A stretch of 64,000 nucleotides of DNA from positions 124,001-188,000 of the forward strand of contig CAZROT010000004.1 in NCBI GenBank assembly GCA_964601895.1. Reading direction: 5' to 3'. This DNA comes from CAZROT01 sp964601895. Its GTDB lineage: Bacteria > Pseudomonadota > Gammaproteobacteria > Enterobacterales > Enterobacteriaceae. The translations under genes and the position numbers were made by a program. The notes under the pieces are model-generated. The model was not told the origin of the DNA. It searched no databases and saw only the letters and a list, made by a program, of their open reading frames with translations. Positions within the stretch are counted from its first letter, which is position 1. Each line of letters opens with the position of its first letter. Shown here one piece after another: positions 26,881-36,119 of the stretch.

Positions 26881-28290
26881 TTAACGTGCGGGGATATTAC
26901 GGCCTGTTTCTTCGTCAGCACCAGGGCGATGCAGTACGGACTCCTGTAATGCTTTTTCCAGCTTGTGTACGGTATCGGGCAGGTAGAAATTTTCTGTTCC
27001 TACACAATTTTTCCAGTCAGTGGCCTGCTGACCAGCAGCGTGCCTGTCTTTAATACGAATAAATGCCATCTTTATTCCTTTTTCTGTAATTGCCTTGCAC
27101 AGACCCTGTTTAATAAGCTCACGGGTTTTATCGGTAAATTGATTATCGTCACCGTCAGAAATCATCACCAGCAGTTTCTTCTTCTCCGCTGATGAATTTT
27201 GATATAACAGTTTAACACCCGCCAATACCCCTGAAGTAATGAGTGTATTTCCTTCTGGTAGCATGGCATTGATGACCTTTATCTGTTCAATATCAGACGT
27301 TAATGGAATAGTACGCGCCTGCGAGGCAGGAGGGGAATAACTCGAGCAAAAATTGTCACCAACCTGAGTCATCGGTATGGCTACAGTGTGATGGCTATCA
27401 ATGGGATCGGTAATCGTTGCCAGTGTGTGACTGATGTTAACTTCTTTGTTTATAAGCTCTTTTATTTTTCGAACGTTATCATCACCGGAATCATATGCCG
27501 TAGTATATCCACCAGGATAATATTGAATACCATTACCAAAATCATAGTATCCCGGAGGATAATCCATGCGTGACAGACCCAAACGGCTGAGATCATCTAT
27601 TCTGGTATCACTATGCCACTGAATGGTACAGTAGCGGCCATCAAGTGACTTCACTCCTGTATTAAAAGGGACAAAACCAACGCGGTTTCTGCTGTTACTC
27701 ACATACAGTGATTCTGTTACCTGCAATAAAATTCTTTTAAGTTCAGCCACTTTACTGTGATAACCAAACAACTGACGCATCGAACTCGAAAAATCCACCA
27801 CAAACATCACATCGGTATCTGGCGTTACCTTGACGGGAACAGGCGCATTTTTCTGCGCTCCTGCATTACTCCCAAGGGATATCACCGCATCAAAACTGGG
27901 AAAGAAATCAGATGAAAACCATGGAGTATGCTGGGTTTGTGCTGCTACACGCCAGAGGATAACCGGGGCTGTCTTCTGTGACGGTGGCGTCTCCACGATT
28001 CTGGACAATTCAATATTCTTCGTCTTTATACTGACGTCAGGCATCCAGGCCTTAATCCAGTTAACCACCTGATTTTTACTCACCTTATTACTGCTGTTAT
28101 CTTCCACTGTCAGCGCCAGCGCTGCCTGCTCCAGCGTATCCGACAGGCGCGCCTTGTCATGAATAAAACGCGACGATTCAATCACAAAGGCAAGCAGCCC
28201 CAGCATAACGGGAAGCATGCACGCAAAGATAATGGCAAAGGCACCGCGCTGCTCGCGCAGGAAAATCAGACAGTGGTTATTCATATTCAT
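26881..28290 (-). CDS. tadG: Tad pilus protein TadG
   Basis: A 469-residue TadG. The N-terminal RGAFAIIFACMLPVMLGLLAF hydrophobic stretch is TadE-like. A von Willebrand A domain follows with MIDAS-like FVVDFSSSMRQ, VGFVPFNTGV, TSGVLAGVKLLYQ, MISDGDDN and ENFYLPDTVHKLEKAL. It belongs to the tad operon: its start lies 2 bases after the tadF stop. TadG is needed for mature pili in Aggregatibacter and may act as an envelope or adhesive subunit. It shares long blocks with the product of the gene at 25076, showing tandem duplication followed by divergence. Confidence 0.9.
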   Translation of the reverse strand: MNMNNHCLIFLREQRGAFAIIFACMLPVMLGLLAFVIESSRFIHDKARLSDTLEQAALALTVEDNSSNKVSKNQVVNWIKAWMPDVSIKTKNIELSRIVETPPSQKTAPVILWRVAAQTQHTPWFSSDFFPSFDAVISLGSNAGAQKNAPVPVKVTPDTDVMFVVDFSSSMRQLFGYHSKVAELKRILLQVTESLYVSNSRNRVGFVPFNTGVKSLDGRYCTIQWHSDTRIDDLSRLGLSRMDYPPGYYDFGNGIQYYPGGYTTAYDSGDDNVRKIKELINKEVNISHTLATITDPIDSHHTVAIPMTQVGDNFCSSYSPPASQARTIPLTSDIEQIKVINAMLPEGNTLITSGVLAGVKLLYQNSSAEKKKLLVMISDGDDNQFTDKTRELIKQGLCKAITEKGIKMAFIRIKDRHAAGQQATDWKNCVGTENFYLPDTVHKLEKALQESVLHRPGADEETGRNIPAR

Positions 28291-28292
28291 CG

Positions 28293-28886
28293 TTATCCCG
28301 ATTTGCGGCTAAGCATAATAGCGGAAGATTGCATAGCTGAAGTTTCAGAAGGACCGAACAGATTCCACAGGTCAGGAATACCTGTATTCACTGGTACACA
28401 GAGGGTAACGCGGTACAGAGGAACCCAACGTTCGGCACTTTTGGGTGACAGCTCACGCAGCTCATCTGACCTATTGGGTAACGTACAGGTAAAGTTACCG
28501 GATGCCGTCGACGTTTGATTTTTTCTCTGTAGTGTCAAACTCTTTTGCCAGTCAATGGCTTTACTCGCGGTAAAAGCCACGAAAGTAATCTGCAGGATAA
28601 ACGTAGAGCCATCAGGGAGCATCGCTTTTGCCACCGCGTTCAGTCGCTCCAGATCCGCCTGGGTTATTTCTTCGCGCTTATCAAAAAATTTTCCACGCTC
28701 ACGCAATATACTCGTGAGCGAGTAGACAGTACGGTCCAGTTTGCCTCTGAAAGCCTGTTTTACCAGACTGTCTGCCATAAATCCGAGGATGGCTATCATC
28801 AGCATCAGCACAAACGCCAGCTCAATCGCTATTGCGCCCTGTTGCTGCTGAATAAAAGCCCGCAGGCTAAGAATGTTCCTGAACAA
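28293..28886 (-). CDS. tadF: Tad pseudopilin TadF
   Basis: A 197-residue protein with the TadE/TadF pseudopilin N-terminus: QQQQGAIAIELAFVLMLMIAILGF, with Gly before the cleavage site and Glu at +5 of the mature form, followed by a hydrophobic helix. These are minor pilins processed by TadV and assembled by the TadA-TadB-TadC machine. The remainder is a globular periplasmic domain with several Cys. It overlaps tadE by 20 bases. Confidence 0.88.
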   Translation of the reverse strand: MFRNILSLRAFIQQQQGAIAIELAFVLMLMIAILGFMADSLVKQAFRGKLDRTVYSLTSILRERGKFFDKREEITQADLERLNAVAKAMLPDGSTFILQITFVAFTASKAIDWQKSLTLQRKNQTSTASGNFTCTLPNRSDELRELSPKSAERWVPLYRVTLCVPVNTGIPDLWNLFGPSETSAMQSSAIMLSRKSG

Positions 28887-29367
28887 AGGTCACCTCCTTG
28901 CGCAGGATTGTCTGAATAGAGTCTGCCGGCAGTGGAAAAAACAGGGAATGATAAGTATATTCCAGGACATACCTTCCCAAAGGCCTGCCTGCGGCATTTT
29001 TTACGCAGTACGCAGAGTTATCGCCACCACGATTGATATCATGAACCAGTGACTCAATGTCTTTACTGAAACACACCTTTGCTTTCAGGGCATCAGCGCG
29101 GGTAATAAAATTCCATAACTTACCACGATTCTCAGTTAACTCCTTTATAAACAGTGCCTGGTAAGCAGCACTGTCAGATGAGCGCGTATTTTTAGCTATT
29201 TTTGCCGCTTCAGAAACACCCAGGTTCAATACCGCAGAAATGTAAGACAGACGCGCCACTTCCATCATCAACAGAAACATCGACAGAAAAATCATAAAAG
29301 TGGCCGCAAATTCTATCGATAAGACACCACGCTCACAACGGCAAAAAGTACCTACGTATAACCTCAT
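28867..29367 (-). CDS. tadE: Tad pseudopilin TadE
   Basis: A 166-residue pseudopilin with N-terminus RCERGVLSIEFAATFMIFLSMFLLM: Gly then the hydrophobic helix with the Glu-Phe signature. The periplasmic region has paired cysteines (KVCFSKDI, AYCVKN). TadE is processed by the TadV peptidase and is needed for Flp fibre assembly. It overlaps tadD by 4 bases (ATGA type) and tadF by 20, so all three are translationally coupled. Confidence 0.9.
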   Translation of the reverse strand: MRLYVGTFCRCERGVLSIEFAATFMIFLSMFLLMMEVARLSYISAVLNLGVSEAAKIAKNTRSSDSAAYQALFIKELTENRGKLWNFITRADALKAKVCFSKDIESLVHDINRGGDNSAYCVKNAAGRPLGRYVLEYTYHSLFFPLPADSIQTILRKEVTFVQEHS

Positions 29368-30119
29368 GATTTCCCTGTCTTAAATTTTTCTACCTGACTG
29401 AGTGCCAGTATCAGGCGCTCCGGCTGCGTGGACAGCTTTTCCGTTTCAATGAGCTCCCGGGCATAACGACTATCGCCCATCTGCACCAGAGCAAACACCA
29501 GATTATGCATTAGCTGGCGATCTTTTTTCCCTTTGAGATACTGAGGCAGCAGCAGACGTACCGCTTCCTCGTAGCGTCCATTAACCATTTCCAGCACGGC
29601 GAGATTATTCAGGGCAATAGTATCGGCAATAAACAATCCACGGGCCTGCTTTATTGCCGACGCTGAGGCATTCAGCTGGCCCTGTTGCGCCAGCGCGATA
29701 CCACGCAGATTCCAGGCTTCGGCACTTTTGGGTTTTTTCTGTAACAGGCGGTCAGTGACGGTCACTGCTTCATAATAGCGGCCAGTGACAATCAGGTTTT
29801 TTGCCTGCAACAGCGAAACTTCTTCCCCAGGGTTTTCCAGTAACGGCTCTAGATAATGCAGTGACGAGGTACTGTCGTTATTCAGATAATAATATCTGGC
29901 CAGTTTCAGCCGTATCGCGGCACTTTCCCGCTCTTTTAGCTGCTGGCGATAAAAATCAATCAGCCCGTCGTAATTGTTTGCTTTCAGCAAAATATCTTCG
30001 CGATAAGCCAGCTCTTTCGCACTGGTTCCTTTTTGCGTTAACGTACAACCGGTTAACAAAAGCATAAGCGCACTGGTTAATAACAACGAATAAGTTCTAG
30101 ACATTTTCCATGTTCTCAA
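29364..30119 (-). CDS. tadD: Tad lipoprotein TadD (TPR repeats)
   Basis: A 251-residue lipoprotein. The N-terminus SLLLTSALMLLLTGCTLT has a lipobox (LTGC), so it is exported and lipidated. The body consists of tetratricopeptide repeats (LRGIALAQQGQLNASASAI, LNNLAVLEMVNGRYEEAVRLL, MHNLVFALVQMGDSRYARELI). TadD helps assemble the RcpA secretin in other Tad systems. It overlaps tadC by 4 bases. Confidence 0.92.
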   Translation of the reverse strand: MRTWKMSRTYSLLLTSALMLLLTGCTLTQKGTSAKELAYREDILLKANNYDGLIDFYRQQLKERESAAIRLKLARYYYLNNDSTSSLHYLEPLLENPGEEVSLLQAKNLIVTGRYYEAVTVTDRLLQKKPKSAEAWNLRGIALAQQGQLNASASAIKQARGLFIADTIALNNLAVLEMVNGRYEEAVRLLLPQYLKGKKDRQLMHNLVFALVQMGDSRYARELIETEKLSTQPERLILALSQVEKFKTGKS

Positions 30120-30973
30120 GAAGTTAAATTATTTATTAAGTTCATCATTTTTGGTGCTGTGAGCAGGATAACAGCGGGAAATAAAAACAGTAAAATCAGT
30201 GGTATACTGATTTTGGCAGCCAGTTTGCCAATTTTCTCTTCGGTTACACGCAGCTGCTCAGTTCTGATATCCGCCGATAAATTCACCAGATGCTCATGCA
30301 CAGAGGCCCCAAAATGCACACTCTGCTGCAGTGCAGAAGAAAACATACGTACTTCAAACTCAGGCAGGCTGTGATAAAGCTCCTTGAGGGCATTATCCAG
30401 ACCATGCAGTTCGGCACGACGCATCACGCGTTGCATCACCACCGCGGTACTTTGATTGATAACTGCAAAATCCCGGGTGGCATGATTTAAGGCAGCTTCC
30501 ACTGGCATACCTGACTGCACACAAACCGCAACCAGATCGATAAACATGGGCAGGTCATGCATAATGGTTTTGATTTTTCTATTAATAAGCATTCTGCGCA
30601 GTAATGCCGGCAACAGAATAATGGCGGCAACCATAGCAAACCACAGGTAGCCCATCGTCTCGAAATCAAATGACCCTACCCATGTCACAATAAGGCATAT
30701 CAGGGCAAGCACCAGCACACAGAAAAATTTTATCGGTAATGCTTTTTCAAATGCTGATAACAGGGCAATCAGCCGGCTGCTGTGCTCAAGCAGCATTTCA
30801 TATTCCACTGTCGGCGTGACATTGGTTATCAGGGCAATTTTCTCAGGCGAAATAGTCTGACGCTGCCGCTTAAACACACGCCGCTCTTTGAGCACAAACA
30901 GCAGGGTGATGACACCAAAAATCACTATCACCCCATAAAATATCGGGTTCATGTTGCTCTCCTCAAAAGCCAC
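30116..30973 (-). CDS. tadC: Tad inner-membrane platform protein TadC
   Basis: A 285-residue GspF/TadC-type protein with about four membrane segments: residues ~10-26, the pair around AIILLPALLRRML, and the C-terminal IPLILLFLFPAVILLT. The cytoplasmic core has the T2SSF signature LPMFIDLVAVCVQSGMPVEAAL. With TadB it forms the platform on which the TadA ATPase drives pilus extension. It overlaps tadB by 25 bases. Confidence 0.92.
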   Translation of the reverse strand: MAFEESNMNPIFYGVIVIFGVITLLFVLKERRVFKRQRQTISPEKIALITNVTPTVEYEMLLEHSSRLIALLSAFEKALPIKFFCVLVLALICLIVTWVGSFDFETMGYLWFAMVAAIILLPALLRRMLINRKIKTIMHDLPMFIDLVAVCVQSGMPVEAALNHATRDFAVINQSTAVVMQRVMRRAELHGLDNALKELYHSLPEFEVRMFSSALQQSVHFGASVHEHLVNLSADIRTEQLRVTEEKIGKLAAKISIPLILLFLFPAVILLTAPKMMNLINNLTS

Positions 30974-31839
30974 CAGACAATGATCGTGCCGGCCAGTTCA
31001 CTGGCAATGACATACCAGAGCACCAGTCTGCCACCACTGCTATCCACGAGGATGGCAAAATCTTCCGGACTGAATATTTTCATTACCATCATCGCCACGA
31101 GGGGAACGGCCGCGAGAAATTTTACCGTAAAACGGCTTTCTGCCGTCAGGGCTGCCTTACGGCGTTGCATGTCTCTGTCTACCGCCATGGCTCTGGCGAG
31201 GCGTTTAATTAATTCATTAACCTGACCACCGCGCTGCATACTGAGCAACATGACCAGGCTGAAAAAACAAAATTCAGGATAACGAAAACGCTGCATGGCA
31301 TCAGTGAAAACCGCATGGGGAGATTCACCCAAATTTAAGCGCCGACTGATACGGTTAAATACATTGCCTACCGGGCCATCAATTTCCTCACCACAGCGTT
31401 CCATAGCATGATAAAAAGTATGGCCGGAGGCGATGGCCATACTGACCATAGAAATCACTTCCGGGAACGCTTTTTCAAACAACCGGCGATCGACGCGCCG
31501 GCCATAGATGAACTGAGCGCTGAACAACAAAATCAGGGCAGCAGGCATCACCAGCCCCCAGGGTAACTGCAGCCAGCGCTGATTAATGACGATAACCGCC
31601 GTGAGAAAAGCCAGCGCAATAGCCAGACTACGCAGCTGTTTTTCATGCTGTTCACCGCGGACATAACGCAGCCATTCTGCAAACACTACTGATATCCCTT
31701 TGATATCAGGAAGCGTAAAGCCAGCACGCTGCGGTTGCCGGTAACCCTGTACGGAGTTGGTTACTTTTATCCAGCTGTGCACGGTAATCAGCATAATCAG
31801 CACGCCGGCGGCCAGTATCAGCATCAGAAATAGACTCAT
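30949..31839 (-). CDS. tadB: Tad inner-membrane platform protein TadB
   Basis: A 296-residue TadB with membrane segments at the N-terminus, near residues 70-105 and at the C-terminus. The T2SSF signature FPEVISMVSMAIASGHTFYHAM precedes a cytoplasmic helical core. Its start overlaps the tadA stop by 4 bases. TadA then TadB then TadC is the canonical order. Confidence 0.92.
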   Translation of the reverse strand: MSLFLMLILAAGVLIMLITVHSWIKVTNSVQGYRQPQRAGFTLPDIKGISVVFAEWLRYVRGEQHEKQLRSLAIALAFLTAVIVINQRWLQLPWGLVMPAALILLFSAQFIYGRRVDRRLFEKAFPEVISMVSMAIASGHTFYHAMERCGEEIDGPVGNVFNRISRRLNLGESPHAVFTDAMQRFRYPEFCFFSLVMLLSMQRGGQVNELIKRLARAMAVDRDMQRRKAALTAESRFTVKFLAAVPLVAMMVMKIFSPEDFAILVDSSGGRLVLWYVIASELAGTIIVWWLLRRAT

Positions 31840-33122
31840 GCTGACACCGCCATAAACAGCTGCTGCAGCTCTTCATCGAGATTAAACAGACTGGCGTGCT
31901 CTCTGATGGATGAACGCATCAGTAAGCCATGATTACGAAACTCACCGACAATCCGCCCCTGTTCATCACGCTGTCTGTCAGGGTGGAAAGAAAAAATATC
32001 CTGCAGCAGTACCCTGTCACCCTCAATGCCCATGATTTCAGCAATATTGGTTATCCTGCGTGAGCCGTCATTCATACGTGATACCTGCACGATGAGATCA
32101 ATCGCTGAGGAAATATTGCGACGAATGGCTTCGCCAGGCATATTCATACCACACATCATCACCATACTTTCCAGGCGGCTGATAACATCACGGGGATTAT
32201 TGGCATGCAGTGTTGACATGGAGCCATCATGGCCGGTATTCATGGCCTGCAGCATTTCAAATGCTTCCTCACCACGACACTCACCAATAATCAGACGATC
32301 CGGACGCATACGTAAGGCGTTAATCACCAGAGAGCGCATCGTGATGCGCCCGGTATTCTCCACACCTGCCATACGCGTTTCCATACGTACCACATGAGAT
32401 TTATGCAGGCACAGTTCCGCGGCATCTTCCAGTGTCAGTACTCTTTCCGCATCGTCAATATACTGTGACAGCGCATTGAGCAGCGTGGTTTTTCCCGAAC
32501 CGGTGCCACCCGAAATGATGATGTTCACCCGACAGCGCGCCGCAATGATTAAAAAGTTTGCCATTGCCGCATCCATGGCGCCAAGATGCAACAGGTCTTC
32601 CAGCGATTTTTTATTTTTACTGAACTTACGAATGGATAGCGCCGTACCATCGAGACTGACTGGATTAATGACCACGTTAATGCGGCTGCCATCGGACAGA
32701 CGCGCATCCACCATAGGCTGCCCTTCATCAATACGACGGCCAGCACGATGTACCAGACGTTTGGCAATATCCGTTAGCTGGGCATTGTTGAGAAAACGAC
32801 GTGCGGTCTGCTGTAATAATCCCTCTTTTTCAATGAAGATACATTCCGGGCCGTTAACCAGAATGTCACTGACCGCATCATCTTCCATCAACTCGCGCAA
32901 CGGACCAAATCCAGTCAGCTCGTCCGCTATCAATGCCACCATCTCACGCTGATTATGGGCATTCAGGTAGAGATTATTGCTGACCAGTACCTGCTCCAAC
33001 GTACCACCCAGTGCTTTCATCAGCTGGACACGATCGGTTATCAGGCTCTCAATGGTATCAAGATCAATATTTTTCAGTATCTGCTCACGCAGTAATACCT
33101 GAGTAGCCAGGTTGATATCCAT
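31836..33122 (-). CDS. tadA: Tad secretion ATPase TadA
   Basis: A 428-residue hexameric ATPase that powers Flp pilus assembly. Motifs: the Walker A GGTGSGKTT at residues 205-213, an Asp box (LTLEDAAEL), the Walker B-like region RPDRLIIGECRGEEAF, and the His box MSTLHANNPRDVISRLE. The N-terminal domain is the usual TadA helical region. The only ATPase visible in the locus, it lies between tadZ and tadB. Confidence 0.96.
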   Translation of the reverse strand: MDINLATQVLLREQILKNIDLDTIESLITDRVQLMKALGGTLEQVLVSNNLYLNAHNQREMVALIADELTGFGPLRELMEDDAVSDILVNGPECIFIEKEGLLQQTARRFLNNAQLTDIAKRLVHRAGRRIDEGQPMVDARLSDGSRINVVINPVSLDGTALSIRKFSKNKKSLEDLLHLGAMDAAMANFLIIAARCRVNIIISGGTGSGKTTLLNALSQYIDDAERVLTLEDAAELCLHKSHVVRMETRMAGVENTGRITMRSLVINALRMRPDRLIIGECRGEEAFEMLQAMNTGHDGSMSTLHANNPRDVISRLESMVMMCGMNMPGEAIRRNISSAIDLIVQVSRMNDGSRRITNIAEIMGIEGDRVLLQDIFSFHPDRQRDEQGRIVGEFRNHGLLMRSSIREHASLFNLDEELQQLFMAVSA

Positions 33123-33133
33123 TTTTTACCTCT

Positions 33134-34258
33134 TCAATTCAATCTGCGTGTCAGTGACGGCAGGAAACGCCAGGCAGACGATTTTTCTCTGCTGTCATCA
33201 AGGCCCAGAAGCATGCGGGTTAAGGTTTCCAGTGGTTTCTGATCACCACGCCACAGCTTATGCTCTAAAATGGCTTCACCACCCGCTTTCAGCCAGGGGA
33301 AATGAATATTGACCGACCTGCCCAGTAAAGACTGAATGTCACTTATGCTAAGTAATCCGGCAAGAACAGGATTGTGATCGTTTAAGCAGATAAACAGCCT
33401 TTTATCCTCCATTTTCCCGGAGGAAACACGTTCAAAAATTTTAATAAAATTCAGGGCAGTACGTATCGATCCCATACTGCGATCAATGACGAGCAGGACA
33501 GAATCAGCGGCCTCTGCCTGCTGTACCATGTGTTCCTGACTGGTATTAAAAAGTGCCTGATCAAACAACACGAAGTTGTATTTCTGTAATTCTGGCATGC
33601 TGCGATCAGAAGGCAGCACGCTGTCTGATAACATCACCGCAATATTTTCCTGACAGCTGACAATGCTCCCCGGCTCGATTTTTTTACCCACCAGAATGTC
33701 AAGATCCTGTGAACCCAGATTTCCCTGTGACAGCAGTAAAGGCAGCTTTCTGTAGCGCACAATCGACTGGGCCAGTTGCCAGCTGAGCAGACTGGTGCCC
33801 ACACCGCCCTTACAACCCAGCACACTGACCATAACAGACCGTCTTTTAATGGCGTTCTGCTCATGACCGGCAATAACGTATTGCGCCGCCTCTGCCAGCT
33901 GTGATCCCGTGTGAAAATAACGCACACCCCGATTTAAAAACCCCTGGGCCACACTGATGGAATCGGCATCGCCGAGCAACATACACCAGCAGTGTTGAGA
34001 AACCTGACTTTTTACCCGGCTTATCACCGTATTCACATCCGTACAGGTGCCAATATCGATGAGCATGCCGCGTACATTAGCCGGTAACGTCACCGTACCA
34101 GAGAGGAAATCTGCTTTTAACACGTCCAGTTTTGTCGTGCCTGCCAGCTGTTGAAAAACCGCGTCATACAACTCAGTGCGCTCAGAAATCATCAGGACAG
34201 CGCGTTCATGAAGGGTATTTTTTTGCGGTGTCAGATCTTTATTCAGTAATAAACGCAT
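33134..34258 (-). CDS. tadZ: Tad localisation ATPase TadZ (CpaE-like)
   Basis: A 374-residue TadZ. The N-terminal ~130 residues form an atypical receiver domain (ERAVLMISERTELYDAVFQ). It is followed by a ParA/MinD-type ATPase with deviant Walker A GCKGGVGTSLLSWQLA. The VLLVIDRSMGSIRTA stretch resembles the family's switch region. TadZ places the Tad machine at the cell pole or surface site. It sits 11 bases before tadA. Confidence 0.92.
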   Translation of the reverse strand: MRLLLNKDLTPQKNTLHERAVLMISERTELYDAVFQQLAGTTKLDVLKADFLSGTVTLPANVRGMLIDIGTCTDVNTVISRVKSQVSQHCWCMLLGDADSISVAQGFLNRGVRYFHTGSQLAEAAQYVIAGHEQNAIKRRSVMVSVLGCKGGVGTSLLSWQLAQSIVRYRKLPLLLSQGNLGSQDLDILVGKKIEPGSIVSCQENIAVMLSDSVLPSDRSMPELQKYNFVLFDQALFNTSQEHMVQQAEAADSVLLVIDRSMGSIRTALNFIKIFERVSSGKMEDKRLFICLNDHNPVLAGLLSISDIQSLLGRSVNIHFPWLKAGGEAILEHKLWRGDQKPLETLTRMLLGLDDSREKSSAWRFLPSLTRRLN

Positions 34259-34271
34259 GTCACTTATACCT

Positions 34272-34763
34272 TTAAAAAATGCTTCTGGCCGGATTCACCA
34301 GCGCGTGCTGTAAGTTATTTTTTAATGCACAGCCTGGTGTCGGCTCAACAGAATAGCGATAATCCTGATTAGCGTAGTGACAGCGCTCGCGCCTTGCAGC
34401 CAGCGTCTCTACGCTCACATCCAGCTCATCCTGATGCAGAGCATTGGTTGTTGCCCGCACCTCTATCCTGACTCGCTCTGTTGCAATACCCTGTGCCACC
34501 AGATATTTTTTTATCTGACTGGCCGCATACTGCTGGTAATGCCGCGCCCTGATATTGACAATACTGTCATTGGCATACGCCCTGCGTACTATCTGGCGCA
34601 GCGATTCCAGCTGCCGGTAACCTGTCTGACCGGGCACAGACAGGTACTCTGTTTGCATCTCTAGCGCTGATCTGGCCACAAAAGTCCTGTCCTGCTGCAT
34701 AAACGCAGCTTCAGCACCGATGGAAAACATGGCAACCATGATGCATACACTGATTAGCTTCAC
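34272..34763 (-). CDS. rcpB: RcpB / CpaD-like pilus assembly protein
   Basis: A 163-residue protein with a signal peptide (LISVCIMVAMFSIGAEA). The C-terminal stretch PGCALKNNLQHALVNPARSIF matches the CpaD signature (GC-x4-NL-x5-NP), and the middle resembles a peptidoglycan-proximal small domain. No lipobox is seen, unlike many CpaD proteins. RcpB acts with the RcpA secretin in the outer membrane. It overlaps rcpA by 4 bases. Family assignment rests on the C-terminal motif and gene order. Confidence 0.8.
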   Translation of the reverse strand: MKLISVCIMVAMFSIGAEAAFMQQDRTFVARSALEMQTEYLSVPGQTGYRQLESLRQIVRRAYANDSIVNIRARHYQQYAASQIKKYLVAQGIATERVRIEVRATTNALHQDELDVSVETLAARRERCHYANQDYRYSVEPTPGCALKNNLQHALVNPARSIF

Positions 34764-36115
34764 TGGATAAATCCTCCCTGTGCGATAAATTCCATTGCCT
34801 GCTTTTTACTGTGCACGCCACGAATTGCGGTAAAATTAAAAAAGCGCTCTGCTGTAGATGTCTGCACAAAATGAGGCAGGACAACATCCTTAGGCGCCAC
34901 CGGCTTCACCAGGTTCACCGTTGCCACCACGATAAGTTCACTGCCTTTGCGTGCCGTGCTGGTATGACGAAATAACGCGCCCAGGATGGGGATACTGCCA
35001 ATAAAAGGAATCTTTGCCAGGGCTTCTTTTTCTTCATTATTGATTAAGCCACCAAGAATAAAGCTTTCGCCATCACCGAGTTCAACAGTGGTTTTTGCCC
35101 GACGCGCCGTCAGTACCGGATAGCCGGTAGCAGAAACGCCATTTTTGATAAATTTCTCATCAATGACGCTGACTTCTTCACTCAGTAGCACACGGATACG
35201 GTTATTATCATTCACTCGGGCACCAATACTGAGCGAGATACCAAACTTCTTGTAATCGACACTGCTGGCACCCAGATTACTGATAACCGCAATGGGGTAT
35301 TCCCCACCCACGAGAAAATCCGCCGTTTCGCCAGAAAGTACCGATAAATTGGGCTCGGCCAGTACACGGGCAATCGAATCATTACTGATGGCTGAGATAA
35401 CGGTTCCCAGCGCTGTGGCATCAAACTTAAACTTCTGTAAGGTAAAGGTGCCAGGAGAACGGCCATTTGAGCTCCAGTCAATACCCACGTTATCGGAAAA
35501 TTCCTTGGTCACTTCGGCAATGGTCAGCTTGACATTCACCTGATTGGTCATGGCGAGGGTGATTCTGTTCACCACCTGGTCATAGGTGACCTTATCCATA
35601 AAGGTGATACGTTCTTTCTCACTCTTGTTTTCATCTTTCAACTGAAACTCAATGGTATGCTTTTTGGCACCTGTGGCTTCACCCACCAGCTGATAAATAC
35701 GTTCGCGCGCTTCTTCGGTGCTGACGGTTCCCGTCAATACATAGGCTTTAGCGATTTTCTGTACACGTACATTGCTGTCCGGGTATTCAGCGCGTATCTG
35801 CCGGTCAATATTTCTCAGCAGATCATTGATAATCACCACTTCGCGGGCAATGATTTTGCCGCCTTTATCAAACAGGGTGAATTCTGCCTGGCCTTCTTTT
35901 CTGCCATAAATGACCACTGTGTTATCATTGATGATTTCATAGTCGGCCAGCTCAGCGGCAGAAACAAATACCGTATCCACCGGCGTTCTGGTATTGATTA
36001 CCCTCGATTCCCCTGCTGCCAGATGCATCTCTCCCGCATATACCGGTGCCACCAGCAGGCAAAAGCTCCAAAGCATCAGGGCAAGCGTACTTATCCCTAT
36101 TTTTTTATCCCACAC
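34760..36115 (-). CDS. rcpA: Tad secretin RcpA (CpaC)
   Basis: The preferred start is the GTG at 36115, preceded by GAGGG 7 bases upstream, right after the rcpC stop. This gives 451 residues beginning VWDKKIGISTLALMLWSFCLLV, a signal peptide. An ATG further upstream at 36193 would overlap rcpC by 74 bases and bury the signal peptide, so it is less likely. The N-terminal pilus-formation domain (DTVFVSAAELADYEIINDNT) and BON-like segment precede the secretin core (FLVGGEYPIAV, then VELGDGESFILGGLI and IPFIGSIPILGALFRH). It forms the outer-membrane channel of the pilus. Confidence 0.93.
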   Translation of the reverse strand: MWDKKIGISTLALMLWSFCLLVAPVYAGEMHLAAGESRVINTRTPVDTVFVSAAELADYEIINDNTVVIYGRKEGQAEFTLFDKGGKIIAREVVIINDLLRNIDRQIRAEYPDSNVRVQKIAKAYVLTGTVSTEEARERIYQLVGEATGAKKHTIEFQLKDENKSEKERITFMDKVTYDQVVNRITLAMTNQVNVKLTIAEVTKEFSDNVGIDWSSNGRSPGTFTLQKFKFDATALGTVISAISNDSIARVLAEPNLSVLSGETADFLVGGEYPIAVISNLGASSVDYKKFGISLSIGARVNDNNRIRVLLSEEVSVIDEKFIKNGVSATGYPVLTARRAKTTVELGDGESFILGGLINNEEKEALAKIPFIGSIPILGALFRHTSTARKGSELIVVATVNLVKPVAPKDVVLPHFVQTSTAERFFNFTAIRGVHSKKQAMEFIAQGGFIQ

Positions 36116-36119
36116 TGTC

